Source: Arachnopeziza araneosa (Eukaryota; Ascomycota; Leotiomycetes; Helotiales; Arachnopezizaceae). From it: a stretch of 64,000 bases of DNA. The notes below the pieces were generated by a model, which was given only the letters and a program-made list of their open reading frames with translations, made no database searches and was not told the origin of the DNA. The DNA lies in NCBI GenBank assembly GCA_003988855.1, contig QYAI01000122.1, positions 62,001 through 126,000 on the forward strand, written 5' to 3'. Numbering within the stretch: the first letter of the stretch is position 1; the number at the start of each line of letters is the position of its first letter. Both the position numbers and the translations under genes were made by a program. Below are positions 9,975-21,053 of the stretch, piece by piece.

Positions 9975-11690
9975 CGCTTTGTGGATAGGGCTCTTTCGGT
10001 TTTGCTTGTGGCGGCATAGTGGTAGTTTGGATATTGCTGGACTGGTTCTGCCGTCTGGAAGGTGTATAACGAGACCTAGGTTGTGGAAGGAGGTCGATGG
10101 ATGCTCTATTCACTGTCTTTTAACTCGATTTCTCCAGTGGGAATTGATGGAGTGCTTTGGAGCAGCCTGTAGGCTTCGAATTCGACTCTCGTTTGGAAGA
10201 CTTCTTTCCATTGTTGTTTTCAATGTTGAGTCTAGGAATAAGATCCTATTTCCAAACCTTTCTGCGCAACAAGGCTTGCCTTCTTGCACATTGTATTCCA
10301 TATCCAAGCAGACTATCCCAGATCAATCCAATGATCCATTGTGTCCCACTCAAAAGGTGCTCGACAGCTGTTGTATTCTGCAATTGAAATTTACGAGGGG
10401 AGGGTTTTGGCACGATGCAACATCTCCGAGGTTTGGGATTCTATATGCTGTCGCGGAGAGTTATACCTAGGTATGTACAGGCAGATCCGGTAGCTCCGTG
10501 TGTAGGGTTGTGGAGCTTTGTACAGCAAAAACACCTTTGGAGGATTGGGCCGTGTTGAATGTATCTGTGATGGTAGACAAGCAGTTCTCCTCTAGCTAGA
10601 TTGTCATTTCATTCGTCGATGCGCATGTGCGATTCCACTTGTATTGCAGAGATTGATTGAACGTCAGAATGGTGGATCGATTTGGTCGTTGAAATGGGCT
10701 TGTTAGTCTAGCGCCCGCGCGTCTGATAAATCCGCACCCTGAGATCTACACAAACGCTTCAACAAACTCTTCTTCCTGACATCGCACGCATTCTACCTTA
10801 CCTCACAGTCAAGTAGAAGCCAGACTATGACCTTGTACCGGTCCTTTGTGGAATTTTATTGATTCCTCCCAAGAGCTCCGCCGAAGCAAAGAGTCCGTCG
10901 TACCCGAAAATCCTTACCTCCATGATTCTCTCGAATTGCCTTTCGCGCCCTTTATTCAACCCTTATCAAACTTAGCAGCTACGAGGTTGGAGTTGATCAC
11001 ATATCGAGGTCATCTTGGGGGAAAGGGAGAGAGGCATTGGCTAGGAGTGTTTCGCATTCGAGGCTTGCAGGAAATCAGCAAATATATCAAGAATACTAGG
11101 ATTATATACGAGAATAGCAGCTGCAAGTACAGCTGTAGCTAAGTGATGAATTTTGTGCTTTCTTGAAGTTGATCATTGCGCAATGTCAGGATCAATTAAG
11201 GCGAAGTAGCTAGAATCCGCCTTTCGCAGCTCAATCAGTGTGATCAGCATCAAGTCAAGCAACCTAAGTGTCCTACAAGATTCAGGGAGCAAAGTCCCTT
11301 GCTCACCGCACCAAAGTATCAATGTTTCAATGCGTGCTGATATTACCCAAGCGGGCATTATCCCTTTTTGGAGAATTACGTGTTGAAGCCTTTCTAAACA
11401 CTTCACCAACGAGCGGCTTGAAAAGGTGGTGTGTTCTACTACTATTTATCCCTTGACAAGGTGGATATCTTCTATTGCCGTCCACAGAATGCAGGGCTCT
11501 CTCAAACCTATATCTCGTACCTCAAATCATGGGCGATATGGCCCTTTGTAATGGATATAAACCATCGTGGCACTCTCTTACCTTGATCTTTAAAAGTGTT
11601 CAAATCAATTCGCCTCGACAATCATATCTCTCCTCAAAGAACATTTCATCTTCGAAAATACGGCAATTCTTTCCATTCCTGACATTCATC
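9975..11690. other. Intergenic, no gene recognised
   Basis: About 1.7 kb with only short, composition-biased open frames (the longest is 163 codons and is rich in Cys and Leu without a domain). A TATA-like GGATATAAACC lies near 11552-11562, upstream of the secreted HsbA-like gene. Confidence 0.35.
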
Positions 11691-12390
11691 ATGCATCCTT
11701 CGTTCTTCGTCTCCCTTGGCCTTGCCGTCACTGCCATGACCACACCTATTGCTCTCACGCTTAGGCAGCCTCCTATGCCCCAGATCATTGCACAAGAAGT
11801 CAACTCCGTCTCCACGGCGGTGAATGATGCCATCAGCACAGCCTGTAAGCCTCTTCATTATATTTATCTGTTCTATATTTGTGGCTGGTTTATCTCGTTT
11901 TGTTTTGAACCCTGGCTAATGACAACTAGTAAATGCTATTACAGACTACGCAAAAGATGGGACAACTCAAGTACAACTAGTCGCTACGATCAAACTCAAT
12001 CTTGCCGACATTGAATCTCAATTGGAGAATGCTGGGTCACTGATCAAGTCCTCCATAGATGGACTTACCACCTCACTCACCAGTCCTGAAATCCAAACTC
12101 TTATCACCACCTTCCAGACAGTTAAGGAACTTGTCACCAATTTGAACTCGGCCTACCAAACCATGCAGAATGAACTCACTGCTGACACTTTCGCGGCTGT
12201 GAAGACTGAGTACGCAACAACTGTTGCTGCCGTTCAGCCATTCACAGATCCAATGATCACTTACTTAGAAGGCGCTACAGGTGCTGGGCAAGAAGATGTT
12301 AATCTTCTCTTAAGCGCGATCCTTGGTGCAGCGTCGAGCCTTGGGTTTGCACTTGGCGCTCTTCTTGGGTCTGTTGGGATTTTGCAATAG
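11691..12390 (+). CDS. Secreted HsbA / cell-wall galactomannoprotein-like protein
   Basis: Exons 11691-11844 and 11930-12390 (intron GTAAGC...ACTAG) give 204 residues. Residues 1-19 form a signal peptide (MHPSFFVSLGLAVTAMT). The mature part is a long helical, Ala/Thr/Val-rich domain with the flavour of hydrophobic-surface-binding protein A and Aspergillus galactomannoproteins: EVNSVSTAVNDAI near the start and TTFQTVKELVTNLNSAY in the middle. The last 30 residues are strongly hydrophobic (ILGAASSLGFALGALLG). HsbA-type proteins sit on the cell wall or bind hydrophobic surfaces and help recruit secreted enzymes. Family assignment rests on layout and composition rather than on a diagnostic motif. 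The gene converges with the A-T-R enzyme, 129 bases apart. Confidence 0.6.
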
Positions 12391-12519
12391 AAAGTTGGAA
12401 GGAACAATCTAGTGTGGAGATGACGTTTGATGGATCAATATGTCATTTGGTATGGTATTAAGGGTCAAGTTTTGATATAGACCAGTCTCAACCGTGTACT
12501 ATCATAGCACAATATGCAA

Positions 12520-15500
12520 TTACCTCCTATCCTTTGTTTGCTCTTCTATCCAACGCCAAATCTTCCTTCCCAATACTTCATCTATTGGGTCAAGTGTCCT
12601 CATCGTCTTACTTGCAGATTCTGCTCTTCGTGTTTCAAAACTCGTTCTCAAAGTTTCGCTACCTCCTAGCTTCTGATCTTCAAATGCCTTCTTCCATAAA
12701 GCTATCAGATTTTTAGCATGATGGTTGTCTAATCCCTCCAACTTCTTCAACCAGACCTCGGGTTTCACGATATCAAACTTCTCTTTCCTCTCTCGTCCAA
12801 TCCAGGTTAATAAATCAGACCAAGAAGGTTTTGTCGAATTATTGCAAACATGGTATACTAAGCAGTCATCATTCTCATTCGTGTCTTGCTCATCATCAAA
12901 TAGCATATCTGTTACAGCTTTCGCAGCAATATCTAGTGGCAGCCAGCTCAAGCTTTCCTCAAGTTGAGGCAGACACCCGAGAACGTTGACGGTACTCAGC
13001 ATCAATGGCCATGCTTCAGTCATGTTCCAGATTCCACATGTTGTATCGCCGGTCAATTGACCTATTCGAAGAATTTTGATTTTGCTCCTTGTGTCCTTCT
13101 CCTTGGCTGCTGCGGCGCAAATTGCTTCAGCTACCCATTTACTCTTTGAATATCCTAGAGTGTCCGAGTCTTTGGGCGAATTTGAAATCTTCTCCTTAAT
13201 ACTACTTGAATGGTCCGGTCCAAGGACACTAGCCGTGCTTGAGCAGAACATCGTCTGAACGGAACTATCGCAGCTATTTGCAAAATCGATCAGATTCCTA
13301 ACACTGGCAATGTTTTCCTCAAAAGATCGAAGTGGGAGTGAGAAGTTTACGGTCCATGCAGCCTATTCTTTTAGCCAATATTCTAAACTGTAAAGGAGAA
13401 CATACATGGATGATATAAGTCGCGCTACTGCGTAGCATTTTGATACACTCGATTGGAAGACCAAGATTTGAATCACCTAGCTCTGAAAATAAACAGTCCA
13501 CTTTTTCTTCGTCTCTCAGCGGCGGCTTTCTTCGAACCATGAGAGATTTGGAAACTCGTGATCTAGCAGTTTCTAAATTCTGTGTTCGAACGAGACATAT
13601 TATCTTAGAGACAGAGCAGTCATTACGAAGAATTTGTAGTATCTCAGTTCCTAGCGCGCCGGTGGCACCAGTTAAGATCTGTCATGCGTGTTGGTTCAAG
13701 ATTTGAATTGAGGGTTGCGTCGAACTCACAACTCTACGGCATTTCGAATTGCCCCAACGATGCCCAGGAGGTCGTTGTTGCTTAAATGCAGAGTACTTTT
13801 CTGCGAGTTCGAGCATTTCTTTCTCGGCATCATGAGTCGATTCTTTTCCCTGCATACGATCAAGAATATTGTTTGAAAGTCTTCGTAGATTAGCTGCCTT
13901 GGAGTATGAAGTCTGCGCTTTGAGCTCAGAAACAATTCATACCTCTCGATATTTCCACAGTCATAGACGATATTCCAGGGCAATGAATGCTGGTTATGAA
14001 AGATCTGCTTTGAGTTTATCAGCATAAGCCAATATCCCCTTAGGCTTAATCAAACTTACTGTTTGAATGATAGACCGAATTTGCGTACACATGGTAGAAT
14101 CAACTCCGTTGATATAAAAATCGGCATTTGTATCCAACTTGACTGACTCTCCAACAACTCCATTCACTATTTTCTGTATCATGGGCCTAATCTGACCAGC
14201 TTCAAAGAACTCGGAGTTGGTACCATTTGCCGAGGATGATTCTTCGTATGCTCTCTTGATGTCCTGACCAAATGAAATTTCAGCTGCTCCTCGAAATATA
14301 GTTCCTTTGCTACTCCTTGGCAATAGGCCAGAATCAGCATTCATGATCACTACCAAAGATCTTGATATCCTGGTATGGGCCTGCCCTTTAGAATTTACTC
14401 CATCCACAATCTCCAGGATCTTCCGCTTTAATTCCGTCTCGGTGCTTACCTGTTGTCTGGAAGGAAATATCAGAGCAACAGCTTGTTGCTTCCCATTCCC
14501 TAAAATCATAGCTTCTCTGATATGATTCGATGAACTCAACTCTTCCTCTAAGGGCGCTGGATCAAATTTCTTGCCCGTGATCAGTGTGATTTGGCTATCA
14601 CTCCTGCTGTGATATTTCCAAGCACCGGAAATAGTAGGGTGTGGCTCAAAAATATCACAAGTCGCGAAACTCCCATCTTCGCGGTTTGTCTTTGCAATAT
14701 GTGACCAGCCGTTCAAAACAACCAGCTCAGACAACCTAGACCCATCGGTTTGTTCTTCAAACTTGAGATACCTGTTGCCATGTGGAAGACGAAGATACTG
14801 CCACTCTTTGTCTCTCTTGCAATTTCTGTACGAGGATAGGAGGAATCCGCATTCGGCACTGCCAAATCTTGAGATTAAGTTAACACCTTTCTCCGCCAGA
14901 GCATCCCCAACAACCTGAGGTAGTGAAGCACCTCCAACGCCTACAAGATACATCTTTTGCAATGCCTGTAAGCCACGGACATCTTCTGCCAACATTTGGA
15001 GAATATATGGAACGCTGGAGAAATATCTAATAGAGGGAAAATTCATGTGCTTCTTCTCCGCGTTTTGCGTAGCACTTATACTAAGAAGTATGTTGTTGGA
15101 AGTTATTGGCACATCGGCTCCTGGAAACAGCCATATCAACGCTCCGCTTGTCCATGCACGAAAACAATCAGCTATCCCACCATGGTAGAGCGGCGTAGTT
15201 GTGAAGGTAGCTTCCAATTTACCATCCAAGCAGGGTAGTACTCCAACGCCAGCATGATGAGTCTGAGGTATTGGTTTTGGAAGACCGCTCGAGGTTCCTG
15301 AGGTGTGATGAATGTAAGCAACATCTGACTCGGACGCATCGAATGAACTCAGTTCCTCGCTAAACGACGAAGGCTCTTCTACCAAGTGTGATTGGAGAGT
15401 CCGGCCTTGAACTTGCCAAGGAAGTACAGATGCCTTGAAAAGTCCGTTGGATAGTTGCGCGGAAGCGGCAGCTACTTCAGCATGCGCTTTATCATGGAGA

Positions 15501-16018
15501 AAAATATGAACATCACATGTCTTGCACAGATGATTGATGGCTTCTGGCTCACACTGTGGACTTTTTAATGTCAGCTATGCAAATTCATTTTGTGGCTCAT
15601 CCTCACGCGATTAATAGAACTGAGGAGCCTGTTCGGATAATTCCCAGCCAGGCGAACAAAAAGTCGAGAGAGCTGTGGCATAATAGGCCAACGCATCCGG
15701 AAGATTTTCCTGCATGAGGAGAAACGAAAGGTCTCAATTCCCTGGCAGCGTATAGTGTCCCATCTCTGAGTTGTTCATATGCTAATATCTATCAGTTATA
15801 GTTCAAGAAATTGATGTGATTCAATTTTTCTGACAGAATAGATCAACACCCCACCCATGTACTCCGTGACTGGGATTTGGAAAGCCAACAGCCCAACTTT
15901 GTGGTCTGTTATTAGCTTGGAATTCAATCAAATCATCGATTGTTTTGAAGTTGTTCTTCGCTGCTGCGTTGATTTCGGCAGCTTCGCCCAGCGTACAGGT
16001 GAAGTAGTTTGGATTCAT
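12520..16018 (-). CDS. NRPS-like adenylation-thiolation-reductase (A-T-R) enzyme
   Basis: Seven exons read in perfect phase: 16018-15835, 15781-15607, 15560-14060, 14004-13943, 13880-13730, 13678-13406 and 13362-12520, giving 1062 residues. The fourth exon could start 15 bases later. The adenylation domain has the A3 loop SGTSSGLPKP (207-216), A5-like RFGSAECG (351-358), A8-like RSDSQITLITGKK (439-451) and a candidate A10 Lys538. The thiolation domain carries Ser608 in GVDS. The C-terminal reductase has the NAD(P)H loop TGATGALG (694-701) and the catalytic T825 and Y853-x3-K857. There is no condensation domain and no thioesterase. Such enzymes activate a carboxylic acid as AMP ester, load it on phosphopantetheine and release it reductively as aldehyde or alcohol. 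In this cluster I infer that it reduces the amino-acid carboxyl of a mycosporine. The acid substrate is not proven. Confidence 0.9.
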
Positions 16019-16440
16019 GTCGACTTTTCGTCCTTACCGGTCGTGGATGATACTCTCTACTCCGCCTGATATTCATCTCATAAAGGGAGGAGTATCTTCG
16101 TACGGCGCTCTTATGTTAGTTAGCAGAAGGCCAAGAAGAACAGCAGCAACAAGACTGTCACACACTTTCGCACGAGATGAACTAAAAATTAGTCCTCTGC
16201 AGAATATCAAGGCATAGATATCACATGCAACTCACTAGCTTCAAGAAATCTACAGGGATTTTTAGAGTTTCCATGGCTTCAATGGTTTCACTGAATGACG
16301 ACAAGATTTTTGGTTTACCCGAACCGCTTTTGGAGCAGTCTAGTTCCCGGCACCAGGATTCCTCGATGCAGAAGGGTGATACACTTAATGGCAATAGCTT
16401 GCATTGTTCGATTTCTAAATCTCGAGCATTTACATTCACC
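16019..16440. promoter_or_regulatory. Divergent promoter region of A-T-R enzyme and GT8
   Basis: About 420 bases separate the A-T-R start (minus strand, 16018) from the first plausible GT8 start (plus strand, 16441), so both genes probably share control elements. No single box stands out by eye. A 73-codon minus-strand frame fills part of it (see rejected items). Confidence 0.4.
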
Positions 16441-17462
16441 ATGGGTGACGCTTTCGACTCTCATCTTCCTGGGTCACGTTACTCACACGCACCTCATATC
16501 TCCCTGGTGCCACCCTCCTAGCACACAGTCTCCACAAAAATGCTTCAAAATACCCTTTAGTTATTCTCACAACACCTTCGTTCCCATCAACATCCCTCTC
16601 AACTCTATCGAGGGAGTGCGCTCTTACCAACGCATATATTATTCCCATCCAACCTCTTTCGCCACCTCCAGAGAACAAGCCAGCTTCACTTATAGCATCC
16701 CGCTTTGCTGATACATGGACGAAACTTCGCGTCTTTGAACTTAACAACTATGGTTTCGAGAAGCTGGTCTTTCTGGATGCAGATATGCTTGTGATGAGAA
16801 ATATGGATGAGCTGTTTGACGTGGTACTACCTCCTGATTGGATAGCAGCAAACCACGCGTGTGTTTGTAACTTGGATCGTGATTCTTGGGCTCCTCAAGA
16901 TTGGACACAACAGAATTGTGCTTATACCGGTTTGAAGTGGGACGATCCTCCCACTGCTGTTCCGAGAAGTGGTTGTGAACCGAGAACACATTGCTTGTTA
17001 AATAGTGGTTTGTTCATTTTCACCCCTTCTAAAGCACAATGGAATGATGTCTTACGGTTTCTGAACTACGATCTTAGAGTAAAAGATTACATGTTTCCAG
17101 ATCAAGACTTCTTGGCCGACTTTTTCAAAGGGAGGTGGAAGTCTGTTGGGTGGAAATATAATGCGTTGAAGACGATGAGATACTGGCATGGTTCTATGTG
17201 GAGAGATGAAGAAGTGAGGAACTTACATTATATTGTTGACAAACCATGGAGTAAACGAGTCAGCAGAGAAGGTGTTGCTGGTTATCTTGGGAAAGATGGT
17301 GTTACTCATCAATGGTGGTGGAATGAGTACGCTGAATGGCTCAAGGAAAGAGAAGCAGGAGGGGAAAATGAGATATTGGGAATGGTGAAATTGGAGGTGG
17401 CGAGACCTTTAAAGTCTGATGAGGAGGTAGAGAGCTTGCATGGAAATTGGACCGCAAAGTGA
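16441..17462 (+). CDS. GT8-family glycosyltransferase (glycogenin-like), start frame disrupted
   Basis: The frame that encodes the enzyme is open from 16449 to 17462. It begins with the typical N-terminal strand WVTLLTRTSYLPGATLLA, then KYPLVILTTPSFP, FELNNYGFEKLVFLDADM with the metal-binding D-x-D at 16776-16784, CLLNSGLFIFTPS and FPDQDFLADFF. These are hallmarks of GT8 retaining glycosyltransferases, which use UDP-sugars. No signal or membrane segment is seen, so it is probably cytosolic. The frame has an in-frame TGA at 16446-16448 and no Met before the D-x-D. The only suitable start, ATG 16441, lies in another frame; one missing base near 16460-16472 would join them. No AG acceptor exists in between, so splicing cannot explain it. 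Either the assembly or the gene is broken here. The neighbours suggest it glycosylates the mycosporine. Confidence 0.75.
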
Positions 17463-17549
17463 TTGAGACGAAATCAATTTAATTCTAGTATGTTTCTTCG
17501 CCGAGACACTTTGTAATTTCGAGCGCATCCTGTAAGTGTCAGTATGGGA

Positions 17550-18426
17550 CTAAGAATGTTTTTCACCGAATAGATTTACCGGTACTCCTGAAGGCTCCCA
17601 ACTATGGATGAGCCCGCTCTGATACCCGATATAAGGATTCCCTTTTAATGCATCATTCAAATCCTCCACCTTGCCATACTGAGCCGAAGTTCTGTTTTGG
17701 AAATGCTCCGTATCTTGCTTCGAGTTTTGCGTCAAAGCCATTATCTTCTCCTTTGTAGTACTTCTCACATAACTCAAGTAAGGAGGATTTCCCGGCTTAA
17801 TCACGTTGTCCGCTGCAAGAACGGTCCCTTTGATAATGAGGCCTAGAGACTCACAAATTTTGAGATCCGTTGTATAAGCTGGCTTGTAATGATCCAGGAA
17901 CATCATGTCGATTGTTTTGATTTTCCCAGCACTGTGAAGGTCTTTTATCCCTTGATCACTGGGACCAACAACCACCTCAACAATGTCGTTCAAACCAGCA
18001 AATTCGACCAAGAGAGCGATATTTTTGGCAAATTTTGGACTTCTTTCCAGGCAAAAGTAATGCTTTCCTCCTGTCTGTCGCAACGCATCTGCAAACATTA
18101 TTGTGGAATATCCACAATAACCTCCCAATTCCACCATGTTGACTGGCTTTCGCTCTCGAATTATATCGGCCACTATTTTTCCTTTGTATTCGCCAACATT
18201 CATGAGATATTTCCTTGTCCTGGCATATTCATCGATGGCTTTGAGAATGCCAGTCACAGATCCACGTAAATCCGGTCGGCCGAGGATGAACTCGACGAGT
18301 TCTTCTTCCCTCCCATCGTCAAACTATCATGGTGAGAATCTATTTGATGCAACATTGCGTATCTATTGAACTTACGAATACATCTTCCTGGAGCGCATAT
18401 GCTTTCTCTGGGTCAAATGAAGGCAT
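17550..18426 (-). CDS. Catechol-O-methyltransferase-type O-methyltransferase
   Basis: Exons 18426-18376 and 18323-17550 (intron GTAAGT...GATAG) give 274 residues starting MPSFDPEKAY. It is a class I SAM-dependent methyltransferase of the COMT type. SAM loop: VELGGYCGYS (81-90). Acidic end of strand 2: CLE (108-110). The Mg-binding set is Asp161 (FLDHYK), Asp189 and Asn190 (LAADNV), equivalent to COMT Asp141, Asp169 and Asn170. Fungal COMT-like proteins usually methylate vicinal enol or catechol oxygens. In this cluster the natural substrate would be desmethyl-4-deoxygadusol, whose enediol resembles a catechol, yielding 4-deoxygadusol. That assignment is by context. The gene converges with the GT8 (87 bases) and diverges from the cyclase. 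Confidence 0.87.
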
Positions 18427-19338
18427 TTTGGTCCTGGTGAAATCCCGAGCCAGAATTGGACTCGCGGTGAGAGATCTAGGAAGCAAGGATTATGGTGGGG
18501 TCATCCGTTTTCTCACTACTGATTCTTAAAGCGTACTGCACTCGCAAAGTACCACGGCAGCTCGTGTTCGGATAGACATGGTAACTTCGATGAACAAGCG
18601 AACTCGGCTAATGATGCCATCATCATTGACTTCGGGAGTGTCAGACCGGGAATTGTTGTAGAACGTAACTCTAATCACCAACTGGTTGTAATCACGACAT
18701 GAATCATGAATCATGATTCTTTTAGTATTCGTTTCGCTACATCTAAGATTACATGTTAGTGTAGCGTCGGGTTCTCCATCTGAACCAATGGCTCTTCTAT
18801 TTTACTCAACGGTGATACCGATTCTTGGGATACGTGCAACTTTGATGCAGGTACTATGCAGTTGATCATGCGTTGCTGACAAGCCTAGGCTCTTTGTGTA
18901 TTCTAGCGCCTTCGCGGGTTTCAAACGGCGGAAATTGCATGAGACTGGGATGGGATTTCGTATGATTAGCTAATCTTTCCCATGTTCATCAGCTGTGGAG
19001 GAACCATCGGATTTATTGTGAGGCGATGAGCGATTCTTCATTTAGATCTTGATATAATGTATATTATGCCGTGACTTTCTAGTCAGTGGAGCTCTGTTCT
19101 GATGCACGTTTAGTGCACGACATCATCAAGATCGAAGTAAAATCGCCAGTACCCTCGAATCGTGGGATATTTGAAAGAGATGACTGGCAGGAGCAGGAGA
19201 CTTGGATGAGACTATGTAGCACTAAAATCCTCTCCAAGTAAACCATATAAGATAGCTTGCTGAAAATAATATCTAAAATTTGTGCCCATTCCTAACTTAC
19301 TTTCATTACATCAGTAGTTCTTCACTTCACTCGGCATC
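18427..19338. promoter_or_regulatory. Divergent intergenic region between O-MT and cyclase
   Basis: About 910 bases lie between the O-methyltransferase start (minus) and the cyclase start (plus). A TATA-like CATATAAGAT lies about 95 bases upstream of the cyclase ATG. A small inverted pair, GAATCATGAATCATGATTC, occurs at 18702-18720. No other coding frame of note was seen. It is probably a shared control region for the pathway. Confidence 0.4.
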
Positions 19339-20885
19339 ATGTCTGATCTTAAAGCAACCGTCTCAGAGACCACCAATTCCACCGGCCATGTCGGTTTCCA
19401 CGTGGAAGGCTACGAGAAGATTGAATATGACTTCACATTCATTGATAGCGTCTTCAGCATCGAAAACCCCAATCTCGCAGATTGCTATAAGAAATGGAAG
19501 AGATGTTTAGCAGTCACCGATCTGAACATCTACAATGTGTATGGAAAGCAGATGGAGAAGTATTTTGAACATTATGGACTTGCTCTCACCATTCATAAGA
19601 CCAAGATTGGAGAGAAGGCAAAGACTATGCAGACGCTGTTGAGCATTGTAGACTCGATGAATGAGTTTGGAGTTTACCGCAAGGTATGCCTTCTCATTTT
19701 CATGTTCGAATGAAAACTGAAGTCTCCAGGAACCTGTTCTAGTTGTTGGTGGAGGTCTCGTAACTGACGTTGCTGGGTATGATTTCACAATATCTAAAAG
19801 TACCTTGCTGACAGTAAACGCTCAGATTCGCTTGTGCAGCGTATCGAAGAAACACAAACTTTATCCGAGTCCCAACAACGGTCATTGGACTGATTGATGC
19901 CTCGGTCTCGATCAAGGTTGCAGTCAACTACGGAGAAATGAAGAATCGCTTGGGGGCTTATCATGCACCAATACACACATTCCTTGACTTCACCTTTCTC
20001 CGAACTCTTCCCACGGCTCAGATCCGGAACGGCTTTGCCGAGCTGATTAAGATCTCGACCTGCTCCCAACTCGAAACCTTCAATCTCCTGGACAAATACT
20101 GCGAACAGTTGATTGAGAAGTCTTTTGGTCGTGCAGATGGCTCCTCCCAAGAATTGATCGACGCGGCAGACAAGATCAATCGGGAGGGAATTCACGAGAT
20201 GTTGAAGCTTGAAACCCCCAATCTGCATGAGATTGGTCTGGATCGCGTTATCGCCTACGGACATACTTGGTCACCCATTCATGAGCTTGTGCCAGAGACT
20301 CCTCTGCGCCACGGTCATGCGATATCCATTGATATGGCATACTCAGCCACTTTGGCAAACAATCGCAAACTCATCACCGATGCCGAGCACCGCCGCATCT
20401 TGAATCTATTTTCCCGTGCTGGTCTCTCAATGGATCATTATCAGTTCAATGAAGAGATTCTGGCAAAAGCAACTGCTGCCATCTTAAAGACCCGCGATGG
20501 TCTTCTTCGTGCCGCTGTCCCAAATCCCATTGGAAGTTGCTCATTCGTGAATGATGTCTCAGCTGAGGAGATGAACGAGGCCCTAAGAAGACATAAACAA
20601 CTCATGAAAGAGTATCCTCGAAATGGCGAAGGTCTTGAAGCGTATGTTGATTCTTCTGACACTGGATATACGGATAATGCGAAGTTGGAAGAGAAGAAAG
20701 TGCTTGAAGCTGCGGCCAAAAAGGGAGGTATTTTGAATGGCACAAATGGCATAAATGGACGCGCTGTGTCGACGGAGAAAGCGAATGGAGCCATGGGAGT
20801 GAATGGTAGTGTCAAGATGAATGACATCAAGGAGAATGATTTTTTGAAAGGTGTTAATGGAAGAGTAAGAGTGAATGCAAATTAG
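19339..20885 (+). CDS. Sugar-phosphate cyclase, DDGS/EEVS-like (mycosporine core synthase)
   Basis: Exons 19339-19683, 19730-19776 and 19826-20885 give 483 residues in phase. The protein belongs to the dehydroquinate-synthase superfamily: NAD loop VVGGGLVTDVAGF (120-132) with AAYRR after it, then the metal ligands Glu203 (GFAELIK), His277 (AYGHTWSP) and His293 (RHGHAISIDM). GHTWSP, not GHTFGH, marks a sedoheptulose-7-phosphate cyclase rather than true DHQ synthase. These enzymes cyclise sedoheptulose 7-phosphate. With an adjacent O-methyltransferase and ATP-grasp, the expected product is desmethyl-4-deoxygadusol. EEVS activity (2-epi-5-epi-valiolone) is the alternative and cannot be excluded by eye. 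The last 50 residues are a low-complexity Asn/Gly-rich tail (NGTNGINGR, MGVNG) outside the usual fold. Confidence 0.9.
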
Positions 20886-21053
20886 AAGATTTTACCCAAA
20901 CTAAGAGATGGGATTAGATAAATAGTACCGAATTTTATCAAAATTATCTTCTGATTGCGTTGTGTTACTCGTGATGTACAGGAAACCACAAGTTCTTTTG
21001 AGACTGTCAGTAGAGGTTAACCTAATTGAGAAACAATGAATTGATAAAATTTC

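Noticed and set aside
16221..16442. A 73-codon minus-strand frame with a possible GTGAGT donor at its end
   Set aside because: It lies in the divergent promoter between the A-T-R and GT8 genes. The possible second exons run into stops at once, and no domain is seen.
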